Source of the DNA: Marmoricola endophyticus
GTDB lineage: Bacteria > Actinomycetota > Actinomycetes > Propionibacteriales > Nocardioidaceae
NCBI RefSeq assembly: GCF_014644415.1
Contig: NZ_BMKQ01000001.1
Location: forward strand, 982,861 to 1,046,860
Direction of reading: 5' to 3'
DNA: 64,000 nucleotides
Below, one piece after another: positions 8,660-17,441 of the stretch. The translations under genes and the position numbers were made by a program. A model generated the notes under the pieces. That model worked only from the letters and a program-made list of their open reading frames with translations. It was not told where the DNA came from and ran no database searches. Numbering within the stretch: position 1 is the stretch's first letter; the number at the start of each line of letters is the position of its first letter.

Positions 8660-9829
8660 TCAGACCGCGGCGGGGACGGAGGCGGCCGGCTCGAGCGCGC
8701 CCTCCCACTCGTCGTTGACGTTGTCGTGGCCGATCGGCGCACGGCGCGAGCGGACCCACATGTAGCCGGCGAGACCGACCATGATCGCGAAGACCACCAG
8801 GGTGCCGGCGAATCCGCCGATGCCGGCGGCGACGGCGTACGTGATCGCGCCGACCAGGCCCGCGGCCGGGAGCGTGAGGATCCAGGCGATCACCATCCGC
8901 CCGGCGATGCCCCACCGGACCTGCGCGCCCTTCTTGCCGACACCGGTCCCGAGGATCGAGCCGGTGGCCACGTGCGTGGTGGACAGCGAGAGACCGAAGT
9001 GGCTGGAGGCGAGGATGACCGCCGCCGAGGAGGACTCGGCGGCCATGCCCTGCGCGGGCTCGATCTCGACCAGTCCCTTGCCGAGCGTACGGATGATCCG
9101 CCAGCCGCCGAGGTAGGTGCCCAGCGCGATCGCCAGCGCGCAGGAGAAGATCACCCAGTCCGGGGTGGTGGCGCCGGCGGCCAGCGAGCCGGAGACGACC
9201 AGGGCGAGGGTGATGACCCCCATCGTCTTCTGCGCGTCGTTGGTGCCGTGAGCCAGCGAGACCAGCGAGGCCGAGGCCACCTGGCCCCAGCGGAAGCCCT
9301 CCTTGCGGTTGCCCTCGCGGACCCCGCCGGTGACCTTGAAGATCAGCCAGGTGCCCAGAGCGGCGACGCCGCCGGCGATGAACGGAGCCATCAGGGCCGG
9401 GATGACGACCTTGCTGGCGACACCGGTCCACAGCACGCCGCTGGTGCCGACTCCTGCGAGCACGGCACCGACGATGCCCCCGATCAGCGCGTGCGAGGAG
9501 CTGGAGGGCAGACCGAGCAGCCAGGTCAGCAGGTTCCACGTGATGCCGCCGACCAGGCCGCAGAAGATCAGGGTCAGGCCCTTGTCCCCCGCCGCGGCGG
9601 TCAACGTGCCCTGGTCGATGAGGTCCTTGGCGATCGCGGCGGCGACCGCGAGCGAGAGGAAGGCGCCGACCAGGTTGAGCACGGCCGACAGGGCGACGGC
9701 GACCTTGGGCCTGAGGGCGCCGGTGGCGATCGAGGTCGCCATCGCGTTGCCGGTGTCGTGGAACCCGTTGGTGAAGTCGAAGGCCAGAGCCGTCGCCACC
9801 ACGAGGACGAGGATGATCGTTGCGGTCAC
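8660..9829 (-). CDS. pit: Inorganic phosphate transporter, PiT family
   Basis: Metal-phosphate:proton symporter of the inner membrane, 389 aa with about 10 hydrophobic helices. The duplicated PiT signatures are present: FDFTNGFHDTGNAMATSI near 17-34 and SLAHGTNDAQKTMGVI in the C-terminal half; SSSSHALIGG is also family-typical. The GTG start lacks a ribosome site but has a weak CACCAT -10 (9842-9837) 7 bases upstream, so the transcript may be leaderless and activator-dependent. A two-unit PHO-box-like sequence lies further upstream (9881-9902). First gene of a three-gene operon. Confidence 0.94.
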   Translation of the reverse strand: MTATIILVLVVATALAFDFTNGFHDTGNAMATSIATGALRPKVAVALSAVLNLVGAFLSLAVAAAIAKDLIDQGTLTAAAGDKGLTLIFCGLVGGITWNLLTWLLGLPSSSSHALIGGIVGAVLAGVGTSGVLWTGVASKVVIPALMAPFIAGGVAALGTWLIFKVTGGVREGNRKEGFRWGQVASASLVSLAHGTNDAQKTMGVITLALVVSGSLAAGATTPDWVIFSCALAIALGTYLGGWRIIRTLGKGLVEIEPAQGMAAESSSAAVILASSHFGLSLSTTHVATGSILGTGVGKKGAQVRWGIAGRMVIAWILTLPAAGLVGAITYAVAAGIGGFAGTLVVFAIMVGLAGYMWVRSRRAPIGHDNVNDEWEGALEPAASVPAAV

Positions 9830-9858
9830 AGGAGAAATGGTGAGCCCTCAGCAGAGGT

Positions 9859-9902
9859 GCTCACGACCATCACGAGGGTCGTTCACCCAGAGTTCATCTC
9901 CG
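9859..9902. promoter_or_regulatory. PHO box (PhoP binding direct repeats) upstream of pit
   Basis: On the plus strand GTTCACCCAGA (9881-9891) is followed without gap by GTTCATCTCCG (9892-9902). Both fit the 11-bp direct-repeat unit known for streptomycete PhoP (GNTCAYYYRSG-like). A further weak unit GCTCACGACCA sits two periods upstream (9859-9869), with a degenerate unit between. The site lies about 30-73 bases before the pit start, where it would reach the -35 region. The binding protein is inferred; phoP is not in this window. Confidence 0.72.
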
Positions 9903-9960
9903 CTCGGCCGGCTGTTCGCCGGCTTGGTGAGCGTGGTCACCGGGCCGGCGGTGGAGGCCC

Positions 9961-11421
9961 TCAGTCCTCCAGGTGCTCGATGTCGCGGAAGCCGGTCGCC
10001 TGGGCGCGTACGCCCCGGTTGGTGAACCAGGTGATCGCCCAGAGCACGATCCCGAGCAGCAGCATCCCGCCGGCGATCTGGTACTGCACCCAGTCGTCGC
10101 GGTCGCGGGCCCAGGGGCCGGCCAGGAACAGGCAGAGGACGGCCGCGAGGGCGGGTACGACGGTGGGCGCCCGGAAGGCCTTGGACGGGGTCGGGTCGCG
10201 CCGCAGGATCAGGCAGGCGACGTTGACGACGGCGAACACCACGAGGAGCAGCAGTCCGGTGGTGCCCGACAGCGCGGAGATCACCGTCGTCCCGGACAGG
10301 TAGGTGACCACCACGATCAGCACGAGCGCGAGCACGGTGGAGAAGGCAATGCCCGCCCACGGCGTACGCCGACCGGGCAGCACCTTCGCCAGCGAGCGCG
10401 GCAGCACGTCCTGCTTGGCCATGCCGTAGAGCAGCCGGCTGGCCATCAGCATGTTGATGAGGGCGGTGTTCGCGACGGCGAAGACCGTCAGGAACGGGAA
10501 GATCTTGTCGATCGGCAGCCCGGGGGCGCCGAGCTGGACGACGTTGAGCAGGACCTTGCCGTCCTCCTGGACCACGGCGTCGATCTGTCCGGCCGGGATC
10601 ACCGCGATCACCGAGATCGCGACCAGGACGTAGATCACCACGGCGATGCCGAGGCCGGTGAGCATCATCCGCGGGAAGACCCGCTGGGGGTCCTTGGTCT
10701 CCTCGACCATGTTCACCGAGTCCTCGAAGCCGACCATGGAGAAGAAGGCGATCGCGGTCGCCACGGTGACCGCCAGGAACAGCCCGCGGTCGGTCTCGGA
10801 GTCGAAGGCCACCACCCGGGACATGTCGGCGTCGCCGCGACCCATCACGACGAACCCGATCACGATGACGATGGCCAGCGCGGTCATCTCCACGAGCGTG
10901 AGGACGACGTTGAACTTCACCGACTCCCCCACCCCGCGCAGGTTGATCCCGGCGAGCAGCAGCATGAACAGCAGCGCCACGACCGTCACGGCCGTCTTGC
11001 CCGCGGGGAGGTCGAGGCCGATCCCGTCGAGCCCGGCGAGCAGGTTGGTGGCCAGCAGGTTCGACGAGGTCGAGGCGCTGGTGATGCCCGAGCAGATCAC
11101 GCCGAAGGCGACCAGGAAGGTCACGAAGTGCACCCCGAACGCCTTGTGCGTGTAGAGGGCCGCCCCGGCGGCCTGGGGGTACTTGGTGACCAGCTCGAGG
11201 TAGGACATCGCCGTCAGGGTCGCGACCGCGAACGCGACCAGGAACGGCACCCAGACGATCCCGCCCACCTCGGTGGCCATCTGCCCGGTGACGGCGTACA
11301 CCCCCGCGCCGAGGATGTCCCCGACGATGAACAGCAGCAGCAGGCCGGGCCCCATCACCCGCTTGAGGTCACCGCTGGGCTCGCCTGACTGACTCGGGTT
11401 CTCGACGGTCGGTGCGCTCAC
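9961..11421 (-). CDS. APC-family amino acid permease
   Basis: Secondary transporter of the amino acid/polyamine/organocation superfamily, 486 aa with about 12 membrane helices. The first helix carries GPGLLLLFIVGDILGAG (residues about 24-40), the unwound GxG-type substrate site of LeuT-fold APC proteins; FSMVGFEDSVNMVEETKDP in the middle is the family signature after helix 6. The substrate cannot be told. GTG 11421 is chosen because GGGGAGAG precedes it; an earlier in-frame start would add 11 residues. Monocistronic: its 3' end faces the pit promoter region and the pfk gene lies 54 bases upstream. Confidence 0.9.
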   Translation of the reverse strand: MSAPTVENPSQSGEPSGDLKRVMGPGLLLLFIVGDILGAGVYAVTGQMATEVGGIVWVPFLVAFAVATLTAMSYLELVTKYPQAAGAALYTHKAFGVHFVTFLVAFGVICSGITSASTSSNLLATNLLAGLDGIGLDLPAGKTAVTVVALLFMLLLAGINLRGVGESVKFNVVLTLVEMTALAIVIVIGFVVMGRGDADMSRVVAFDSETDRGLFLAVTVATAIAFFSMVGFEDSVNMVEETKDPQRVFPRMMLTGLGIAVVIYVLVAISVIAVIPAGQIDAVVQEDGKVLLNVVQLGAPGLPIDKIFPFLTVFAVANTALINMLMASRLLYGMAKQDVLPRSLAKVLPGRRTPWAGIAFSTVLALVLIVVVTYLSGTTVISALSGTTGLLLLVVFAVVNVACLILRRDPTPSKAFRAPTVVPALAAVLCLFLAGPWARDRDDWVQYQIAGGMLLLGIVLWAITWFTNRGVRAQATGFRDIEHLED

Positions 11422-11475
11422 GGTCTCTCCCCTGGGTCGTGATCCGGAGCACACAGCGTAGGGGGTGCGCAGGCC

Positions 11476-12504
11476 TCAGCCGAAGAACGCGGCCGCCTCG
11501 GCGTACTCGGCGTCGCTGACCAGCTTCAGCTCCCCGGTGGCCTCGGCAAGCGGGACGCGGACGACGTCGGTCCCGCGCAGGGCCGTCATCACACCGAAGT
11601 CGCCCTCGTGGACGGCCTTGACCGCCTCCAGCCCGAGCCGGGTGGCCAGCCAGCGGTCGAACGCCGTCGGGGTGCCGCCGCGCTGCACGTGCCCGAGCAC
11701 GATGGCCCGCGTCTCCAGGCCGGTGCGCTGCTCGACCTCCTCGGCGAGCCGCTCGCCTACCCCGCCGAGGCGGACGTGACCGAAGGCGTCCTTCTCCCCG
11801 CTGGTCAGCGTCATGTCGCCACCCTCGCGGGGCACCGCCCCCTCCGAGACCACGACGATCGGTCCGACGCCGCGCCCGGCGGCGGAGCGGACGTGGCCGC
11901 AGACCTCGTCGACGTCGAACGGCTGCTCGGGGATCAGGGTGACCGCGGCTCCCCCGGCAAGCCCGGTGTGCAGCGCGATCCAGCCGGCGTGCCTGCCCAT
12001 CACCTCGACGACCAGCGCCCGGTGGTGGGAGTCGGCCGTCGTGTGCAGCCGGTCGACCGCCTCGGTGGCGATGTTGACCGCGGTGTCGAAGCCGAAGGTG
12101 AAGTCGGTCGAGGACAGGTCGTTGTCGATCGTCTTGGGCACCCCGACCACGGGGACGCCGTCCGCGGTCAGCTTGGTGGCCACCCCGAGGGTGTCCTCCC
12201 CGCCGATGGCGACCAGCGCGTCGACCCCGAGGTCGGCGAAGGTCGAGCGGATCGCGTCGACGCCGCCGTCGACGGCGTACGGGTTGGTCCGCGACGACCC
12301 GAGGATGGTGCCGCCGCGGGTGAGGACGTTCTCCACCTCGGGCAGCCCGAGCGGAGTGGTGAGGCCCTCCAGGGGGCCGCGCCAGCCGTCGCGGAAGCCG
12401 ACGAGGTCGAAGGAGTACTCCCCGATCCCGCGACGGACGACAGCCCTGATGACGGCGTTGAGGCCGGGGCAGTCGCCCCCGCCGGTGAGCACTCCGACGC
12501 GCAC
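11476..12504 (-). CDS. 6-phosphofructokinase with pyrophosphate-type residues
   Basis: Group A phosphofructokinase, 342 aa, which phosphorylates fructose-6-phosphate to the 1,6-bisphosphate. The numbering happens to match E. coli PfkA: GGGD at 8-11, GGEDT at 101-105, PKTIDND at 123-129 with the catalytic Asp127, MGRHAGW, and GHVQRGG in the C-terminal half. Position 104 is Asp and 124 is Lys. In ATP enzymes 104 is Gly; Asp104 blocks the ATP alpha-phosphate and Lys124 serves PPi, as in the PPi-dependent enzyme of Amycolatopsis methanolica. So it is probably a PPi-dependent, reversible PFK. GTG start with GAGGAGG upstream. No allosteric claim is possible. Confidence 0.93.
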   Translation of the reverse strand: MRVGVLTGGGDCPGLNAVIRAVVRRGIGEYSFDLVGFRDGWRGPLEGLTTPLGLPEVENVLTRGGTILGSSRTNPYAVDGGVDAIRSTFADLGVDALVAIGGEDTLGVATKLTADGVPVVGVPKTIDNDLSSTDFTFGFDTAVNIATEAVDRLHTTADSHHRALVVEVMGRHAGWIALHTGLAGGAAVTLIPEQPFDVDEVCGHVRSAAGRGVGPIVVVSEGAVPREGGDMTLTSGEKDAFGHVRLGGVGERLAEEVEQRTGLETRAIVLGHVQRGGTPTAFDRWLATRLGLEAVKAVHEGDFGVMTALRGTDVVRVPLAEATGELKLVSDAEYAEAAAFFG

Positions 12505-12547
12505 GGCGCCTCCTCGTGGACTACGGCTCTGCGGACAGCACAGAACC

Positions 12548-13885
12548 CTAGTGGGAGGCACCGCCCGGACGGTTCGCGCGGGCCTCGGTGCCGGCGGCGG
12601 GGTCGGCGGCGGGGTCGGCTGCGGGGTCGGTGCCCGCTGCGGGTGCGGCGCTGTTGCTGATCCGCTGACCGGCGAGCGGCATCACCCGGCCCAGGGGGAC
12701 GCAGCAGGCGACCCCGAGCAGAGCGATCGCTCCCAGCACGGCCCACACCTGCCACGCACCGGCCCCCAGAAGCGCCAGGAACAGGCCCGGCGCGATCACG
12801 GCGGCGGCGTTCCAGGAGAGCTGGAAGGCAGCCTGGTAGCGCCCGCGGAGGTGGACGGGCGGGGCCTCGGCGGCAAGGGTCGACAGGACGGGGCCGCCGG
12901 TCATCTCGCCCAGCGTGTAGACGACCAGCGCACCGAGCACGACGGCGATCGCCACGTCTGCCATCGCGACCCGCCCGGCGAGGAAGAACGCGGCGAACGC
13001 CACGGCCGAGAAGCTCGCCGAGAGCACCACGGCGCGCCAGCGCACCATGCCGGTCATGGCGCGTACGGCCAGGCCCTGACCCAGTCCGACCATGACGGTG
13101 TTCAGCACGTAGACGGCTCCGGAGACCCAGCCCGGCAGCCCGAGCCGGTCGACGACGTACGCAGGGATGACGACGTTGAGCGCCATCGCGGACAGGGCGT
13201 AGCAGAGGTTGGCCCCGACCAGCCACCGGTAGCCGGGGTCCGCGAGCACGTCGCGCCACCTCCCGCGGGCACGGAGGCCGGCCTGCTCGGGCGGAGCTGA
13301 CGCGGCCGGGGCGACCCGGACCCGTGCCATCAGGACGAAGGACACCAGGTAGCTGGCGGCGTTGAGGAGCACCACGGCGTGCAGGGCGTTCTCGCTGCGG
13401 ACCGTCAGGGCGGCCGACGCCGCGAGGCCGCCGACGGCGAAGCCCGTGTTGCGCAGCGCGCTCAGCAGGCCGAACCACGCCTCTCGCTCGCCCGGCGCGG
13501 AGACCGCCGCGACCATCGGCGAGTAGGCGCCGAAGAACATGTTGCGTCCGACCCCGGTGATCGTCGCGACCACGCAGATGGCGACGGGGTCGCGGGCCAG
13601 GAGGTACGAGGCGAACCCGAGCAGCTGCAGCAGGTTGCCGGCCTGGAGGGTCCGCCGGGCGCCGAGACCGTCGACCAGCTGGCCGGCCACCAGGGCCGAG
13701 GGCAGCGCGAGCACGGCCGCCACCGAGAGCGCGAGACCGACGTGGGCGAGCGGGACGTCGGTGGTGCCGAGGAAGTACAGCACCGAGAGCGGGAGCCAGA
13801 CGCCGCTGCCCAGCGCGTCGATCCCGACCGCAGCGACGAATCGCCGGTGGGACCCGACGACGGGGAACCCGAGACGCTGCAGCAC
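12548..13885 (-). CDS. MFS transporter
   Basis: Major facilitator protein with about 12 helices, 445 aa; a drug or metabolite exporter type, substrate unknown. The helix 2-3 loop VAGQLVDGLGARRTL resembles the MFS motif A. The C-terminus (after about 415) is a hydrophilic tail with three tandem AADP-type repeats. The start is my choice: GTG 13885. A longer frame begins with TTG at 13921, but that TTGAGC is better read as a -35 box, with TAAACA 16 bases later as the -10 and GTG 8 bases after it. No ribosome site exists for either. It is divergent from the DUF1028 gene and ends 43 bases from the pfk start. Confidence 0.85.
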   Translation of the reverse strand: MLQRLGFPVVGSHRRFVAAVGIDALGSGVWLPLSVLYFLGTTDVPLAHVGLALSVAAVLALPSALVAGQLVDGLGARRTLQAGNLLQLLGFASYLLARDPVAICVVATITGVGRNMFFGAYSPMVAAVSAPGEREAWFGLLSALRNTGFAVGGLAASAALTVRSENALHAVVLLNAASYLVSFVLMARVRVAPAASAPPEQAGLRARGRWRDVLADPGYRWLVGANLCYALSAMALNVVIPAYVVDRLGLPGWVSGAVYVLNTVMVGLGQGLAVRAMTGMVRWRAVVLSASFSAVAFAAFFLAGRVAMADVAIAVVLGALVVYTLGEMTGGPVLSTLAAEAPPVHLRGRYQAAFQLSWNAAAVIAPGLFLALLGAGAWQVWAVLGAIALLGVACCVPLGRVMPLAGQRISNSAAPAAGTDPAADPAADPAAGTEARANRPGGASH

Positions 13886-13886
13886 C

Positions 13887-13921
13887 AGCCGATTGTTTAG
13901 GACGACTTCGGTCGTGCTCAA
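13887..13921 (-). promoter_or_regulatory. Promoter of the MFS gene (TTGAGC-N16-TAAACA)
   Basis: Minus strand: TTGAGC at 13921-13916, 16-base spacer, TAAACA at 13899-13894, then 8 bases to GTG 13885. The element overlaps the start of the longer frame and argues for the shorter protein and a leaderless message. Confidence 0.5.
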
Positions 13922-14016
13922 TCGAAAGCAGATGATTGCGCCTTCATCTTCGCGCAGTGCGCTTCTCTGCGCGGCGGACCAACCGTCCTGCAGCGGCGCG
14001 ACCTACGCTCTCGGCC

Positions 14017-14838
14017 ATGACCTTCTCCATCGTCGCCCGCTCCCCCGACGGCGAGTCGTGGGGCGTCGCCGTCGCCTCGAAGTTCCTGGCCGTCGGGTCG
14101 GCCGTGCCCGCCGCGGTGGCCGGGATCGGCGCGCTGGCCACCCAGGCCGACGCCCACGTCGGCTTCAAGGGCGAGGGGCTCGCGATGCTCGCCGACGGCG
14201 CCACCGCCCAGGTGGCCCTCGACCGGTTGCTGGGCGACGACCCCGGCCGCGAGCACCGGCAGGTCGGCGTGGTCGACGTCGAGGGCGCCGCCGCCACGCA
14301 CACCGGCTCCGGCTGCCTGCCCTGGGCCGGAGGGGTGGCCGCGCAGGACGTCGCGATCCAGGGCAACGTGCTCGCCGGTCCGGAGGTGGTCGAGGCGATG
14401 CGGGCGTCCTGGGACGCCACGGCGGACGAGCCCGTGCTGGCCCGGCGACTGCTGAGCGCGCTGCGGGCGGGCGACGAGGCCGGCGGCGACCGGCGCGGCC
14501 GGCAGTCGGCAGCACTGCTGGTCGTCCGCGACGGCGCCGGCTACGGCGGTCACGACGACCTGGCGGTCGACCTGCGCGTGGACGATCACGAGGCGCCGGT
14601 CGCTGAGCTGACTCGGCTGCTCGCGCTCAACGACCTCTACCTCACCGCCTCGACCGAGGAGGAGAAGGTGGCGGTCGACGCCGACCTCGCCGCCGAGCTG
14701 GATCGGCGCGCCCGCGACCTCGGCCAGCCGGACTTCGCGTCGTGGGTGGGGTCGGAGAACTACGAGATGCGCGTGGACGCCGCCACCCCACCGACCTGGG
14801 TCGACCGTCGGGTGCTCGCCGTCATCCGCGGGAGCTGA
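14017..14838 (+). CDS. DUF1028 family protein (Ntn-hydrolase-like)
   Basis: 273 aa, soluble. The N-terminus MTFSIVARSPDGESWGVAV and the GIGALATQADA segment are the DUF1028 pattern; the family has the fold of N-terminal nucleophile hydrolases, but its reaction is not established. A C-terminal region rich in Asp/Glu follows. The ATG at 14017 is preceded by TACGCT (14004-14009) with a 7-base gap, a leaderless arrangement, and has no ribosome site; an upstream in-frame ATG at 13936 would add an unlikely Arg-rich tail. It overlaps the convergent methyltransferase gene by 17 bp. Confidence 0.85.
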   Translation: MTFSIVARSPDGESWGVAVASKFLAVGSAVPAAVAGIGALATQADAHVGFKGEGLAMLADGATAQVALDRLLGDDPGREHRQVGVVDVEGAAATHTGSGCLPWAGGVAAQDVAIQGNVLAGPEVVEAMRASWDATADEPVLARRLLSALRAGDEAGGDRRGRQSAALLVVRDGAGYGGHDDLAVDLRVDDHEAPVAELTRLLALNDLYLTASTEEEKVAVDADLAAELDRRARDLGQPDFASWVGSENYEMRVDAATPPTWVDRRVLAVIRGS

Positions 14839-16609
14839 GGGACCGCTCCCACTCCCGGCCGATCCCCGGGACGCTGCGCTCCGCGCGCACCACCCACCAC
14901 CCGACGAGCGCGGGGTCGGCGCCGTACGCCTGCGTGGTGAGCGTCGCGGCCGCCAGCAGGTGCGCGGCCCGGTTCCCGGCGTCCTCCTGGGCCCGGCGCG
15001 CGGCGTCGGCGGCAGCGTCCCACGCGCGCCCGGGATCGGGGAGCGGGAGGTCGGCCACCTGGGTGGCGCTGAGCTTGACCGCGGAGGCGGCGAGAGCAGA
15101 ACCGGCGTACTCCGCCGCGGCGTGGGCGGTCAGGACGGGCGAGAGCAGCGCGGCCAACAGGTGCCAGAGCCGGTGCGGTGGCGCCACGACGCTCAGCACG
15201 GGGACGCCGGGCAGCCAGGTCCCGGTCTCGTCCGCGACCGCCTCCAGCACGCGGCCCTGTGTGGCGAGGAGGAGCTTGGGCACCGTGCGCGCCGCCGCCC
15301 AGCGCGCCATCGCCGGCTCGAGCCCGCTGAGCGGTACGACGGGGTGCTGCCAGTCGCGCCGCGCGAAGCGCGTGGGGCGCTCGCCCCACGCCGCGTACGC
15401 CGGGTCGATCGTGCCGCTGGTCAGCAGAGCAGGGCTGTCGGGGCCCGCGCTGTGCTCGCCGCCTTCGACGACGCAGCCGACGAGCCCGTAGTACTGGTCG
15501 CGGAAGTCGGCGGTGACACGAGCCTCCTCACCGAGGCGCCGACGGTGCGCGAGTCCCGGCACCGGGTACGGGTGCTCGGCCAGCAACCGACCCCACCCGT
15601 CCTGCGGAGCGGCCACCTCACGGGCCGGGCCGCCGTCCTCGATCACCCGGACCGTGCCGCCGCCCACCGCGCCCCGCCGCAGCACCGGCGCACAGGTCAG
15701 CACCGGGGTGCCCGGGAACACCGGGCGGGTGCCGGCCCAGAGCCCGACCAGGGCGGCCCGGTCGTTCACGGCCCGCCGCACGGGTCCGGCGTCGCGGGCG
15801 GAGAGCAGCGCACGCGGCTGGACCAGGGCCAGGCGCCCGCCCGGCGCGAGGAGCGCGGCGCCGCGCAGCAGGACCGCCGCGCTGAGGTCGGTGTACGGCC
15901 CGAGGGCGACGCCGTCCACCTCCGGCGGCACCTCGGCGTACCCACCTCGGCGCAGCCGGCTGCGGAACGGCGGGTTGCCGACCACCACGTCGCAGGCGCC
16001 GTCCAGCCCGGGCAGCGGCCGCAGCGCGTCGGCGACGCGCAGCCGCACGCCGGTGGGCAGGGCCGCCCGCGCGATCTCGACCGCGACGGGGTCGATGTCC
16101 ACGCCGTGGACGCACCCGGCCGCCGCCGTGACCGGGTCCTGGTGCCCGGCCCGGCGCAGCCGCGAGGCGAGTCGTCGTACGGCTGCGGCGAGGAAGCGGC
16201 CCGACCCGCAGGTCGGGTCGCACACCCGCAGCGCGAGCAGGGCTGCCGGGTCGTCGCCGGCCTCGTCCAGCACGGGGTCCAGGGCCTGGTCGAGCAGCAG
16301 GTCCACGAGCCAGGGCGGCGTGTAGAAGGTGCCGCGACCGGCGCGCTGCGCGCCGAGCAGCAGCTCGTACGCCGACCCGAGGTCCGTGTCGGCCGGCACC
16401 GCCGCGACGGCGGTCCTGACCCGCTCCGGTGAGACAGCGCCACCGGCGCGCGCCCTCAGCAGGACACGGATCGTCTCCCCTGCGAGCGCCGCTGCGGACG
16501 GCGCACCGGGAGCGAGCGCCGCCAGGGCGTCGCGGACCGCGAGCACCGCGGCCGCCGTCGGGTCAGCGACCAAGCGCGTCCAGTGCCGCCCGGGCGTCGT
16601 CCCGCGCAC
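14822..16609 (-). CDS. Orphan N6-adenine DNA methyltransferase (type IIG-like, no nuclease)
   Basis: 595 aa. Methyltransferase motifs are clear: YTPP at 96-99 before motif I, DPTCGSG at 131-137 (SAM binding), a VDIDP acidic motif near 170-174 and the catalytic NPPF at 212-215, the order of gamma-class N6-adenine enzymes. The C-terminal half (QYYGLVG..., RRDWQHPVVP..., late segments on GSALA/LPLP) resembles the target-recognition part of Eco57I-like proteins, but no nuclease motif precedes the methylase and no restriction gene adjoins. The GTG at 16609 has GGAGG six bases upstream but overlaps the upstream gene by 47 bp; TTG 16573 or GTG 16546 are alternatives. Last gene of an overlapping trio. 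Confidence 0.83.
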   Translation of the reverse strand: MRGTTPGRHWTRLVADPTAAAVLAVRDALAALAPGAPSAAALAGETIRVLLRARAGGAVSPERVRTAVAAVPADTDLGSAYELLLGAQRAGRGTFYTPPWLVDLLLDQALDPVLDEAGDDPAALLALRVCDPTCGSGRFLAAAVRRLASRLRRAGHQDPVTAAAGCVHGVDIDPVAVEIARAALPTGVRLRVADALRPLPGLDGACDVVVGNPPFRSRLRRGGYAEVPPEVDGVALGPYTDLSAAVLLRGAALLAPGGRLALVQPRALLSARDAGPVRRAVNDRAALVGLWAGTRPVFPGTPVLTCAPVLRRGAVGGGTVRVIEDGGPAREVAAPQDGWGRLLAEHPYPVPGLAHRRRLGEEARVTADFRDQYYGLVGCVVEGGEHSAGPDSPALLTSGTIDPAYAAWGERPTRFARRDWQHPVVPLSGLEPAMARWAAARTVPKLLLATQGRVLEAVADETGTWLPGVPVLSVVAPPHRLWHLLAALLSPVLTAHAAAEYAGSALAASAVKLSATQVADLPLPDPGRAWDAAADAARRAQEDAGNRAAHLLAAATLTTQAYGADPALVGWWVVRAERSVPGIGREWERSLSSRG

Positions 16610-17441
16610 GCACCGCCTCCGCCAGCAGGTCTCGCGCCTCGTCTCGAGCGGTTTCGGCCTCCTCGACCTGCTCCTCGACGTCCTCGGCCGACTCCTCCAG
16701 CTCGCCGATGCGTCGTTGCAGCTCGTCGACCTCGCTGCGCAGCTGCAGGGCCCGTCCCTGCAGCTCCTCGAGGTCGTGGTCGCGCTGCGCGACCTCGTCC
16801 TCCGCCCCGGCGACCTCGGTCTCGGCGCGCTGCAGCTCCTCGCGCGCCGCCTCGCGGCGGATGCCCGGGTCCGTGGGCACCGCGTGCAGGGCGGGCCCCG
16901 GGTCGGACGGGTCCGGCTCGATCCGGGTGCCCAGTGCCGACGGGACCGCCACGAGCTCGTCGTACGACGTCGCCGGCGGGACGCTGAGCGGCCCGACCAG
17001 CAGGCCGGTGCGTACCGCCTCGGCGGCGTCGGCGTCGAGCATCGCCGCGGTCAGCGTGGCCTCGACCTGCTCGGCGACCGACCCGCTGATCCGGACCCCG
17101 GCCTCCTGGGCGAGCTGACGCGCCCGGGTGGCCAGTGCCGACGTCAGCTGGCGGCGCTGGCGGGTCAGCGCCCGCAGCCCGTCGCCGTCCAGCGCCTCGG
17201 CCGCGGCCCGCAAGGACTCCGCCATCCCCAGCGCCTGGTCGATCTGCTCGGCCTCTCGGCGGACCAGCAGGTTGATCGCCCAGGCGGCGGCCGCCGGCTT
17301 GCGGAGCGCCCCGAGCGCGGCAGCCAGGTCGGCGTCCCCCTCCTGCTTGGCCGCCTTGGCGGCCGCGTTGCGGGTCGCCGTGAACTCGTTCGGCACGACG
17401 GCGTACAGCCGCTGCGCCTGACCGAGCAGCTGCTCAGGCAC
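16563..17441 (-). CDS. Coiled-coil protein of unknown function
   Basis: 292 aa, not a family I can name. The N-terminal third (FTATRNAAAKAAKQ..., then LRKPAAAAWAINLLVR near 45-61) is helical and looks conserved-protein-like. Residues about 190-290 form a long acidic coiled coil with dense Glu/Leu/Arg heptads. No signal peptide or membrane helix. It overlaps the PLD gene by 8 bp at its start and the methyltransferase by up to 47 bp at its end, so the three are almost certainly one transcript. A structural or adaptor role is possible, but nothing in the sequence shows a function. Confidence 0.75.
   Translation of the reverse strand: MPEQLLGQAQRLYAVVPNEFTATRNAAAKAAKQEGDADLAAALGALRKPAAAAWAINLLVRREAEQIDQALGMAESLRAAAEALDGDGLRALTRQRRQLTSALATRARQLAQEAGVRISGSVAEQVEATLTAAMLDADAAEAVRTGLLVGPLSVPPATSYDELVAVPSALGTRIEPDPSDPGPALHAVPTDPGIRREAAREELQRAETEVAGAEDEVAQRDHDLEELQGRALQLRSEVDELQRRIGELEESAEDVEEQVEEAETARDEARDLLAEAVRARDDARAALDALGR

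Noticed and set aside
8648-11388. Long plus-strand His/Asp/Arg-rich frames opposite the pit and APC genes
   Set aside because: Antisense shadows with the composition of reverse-translated hydrophobic proteins.
12577-12650. Tandem GGGGTCGGCGGC repeats as a CRISPR or regulatory repeat
   Set aside because: They encode the Ala-Asp-Pro repeats in the C-terminal tail of the MFS protein; no spacers of constant length.
13886-13921. N-terminal extension of the MFS protein from TTG 13921
   Set aside because: The TTGAGC reads better as a -35 box, and the added 12 residues have no hydrophobic or conserved character.
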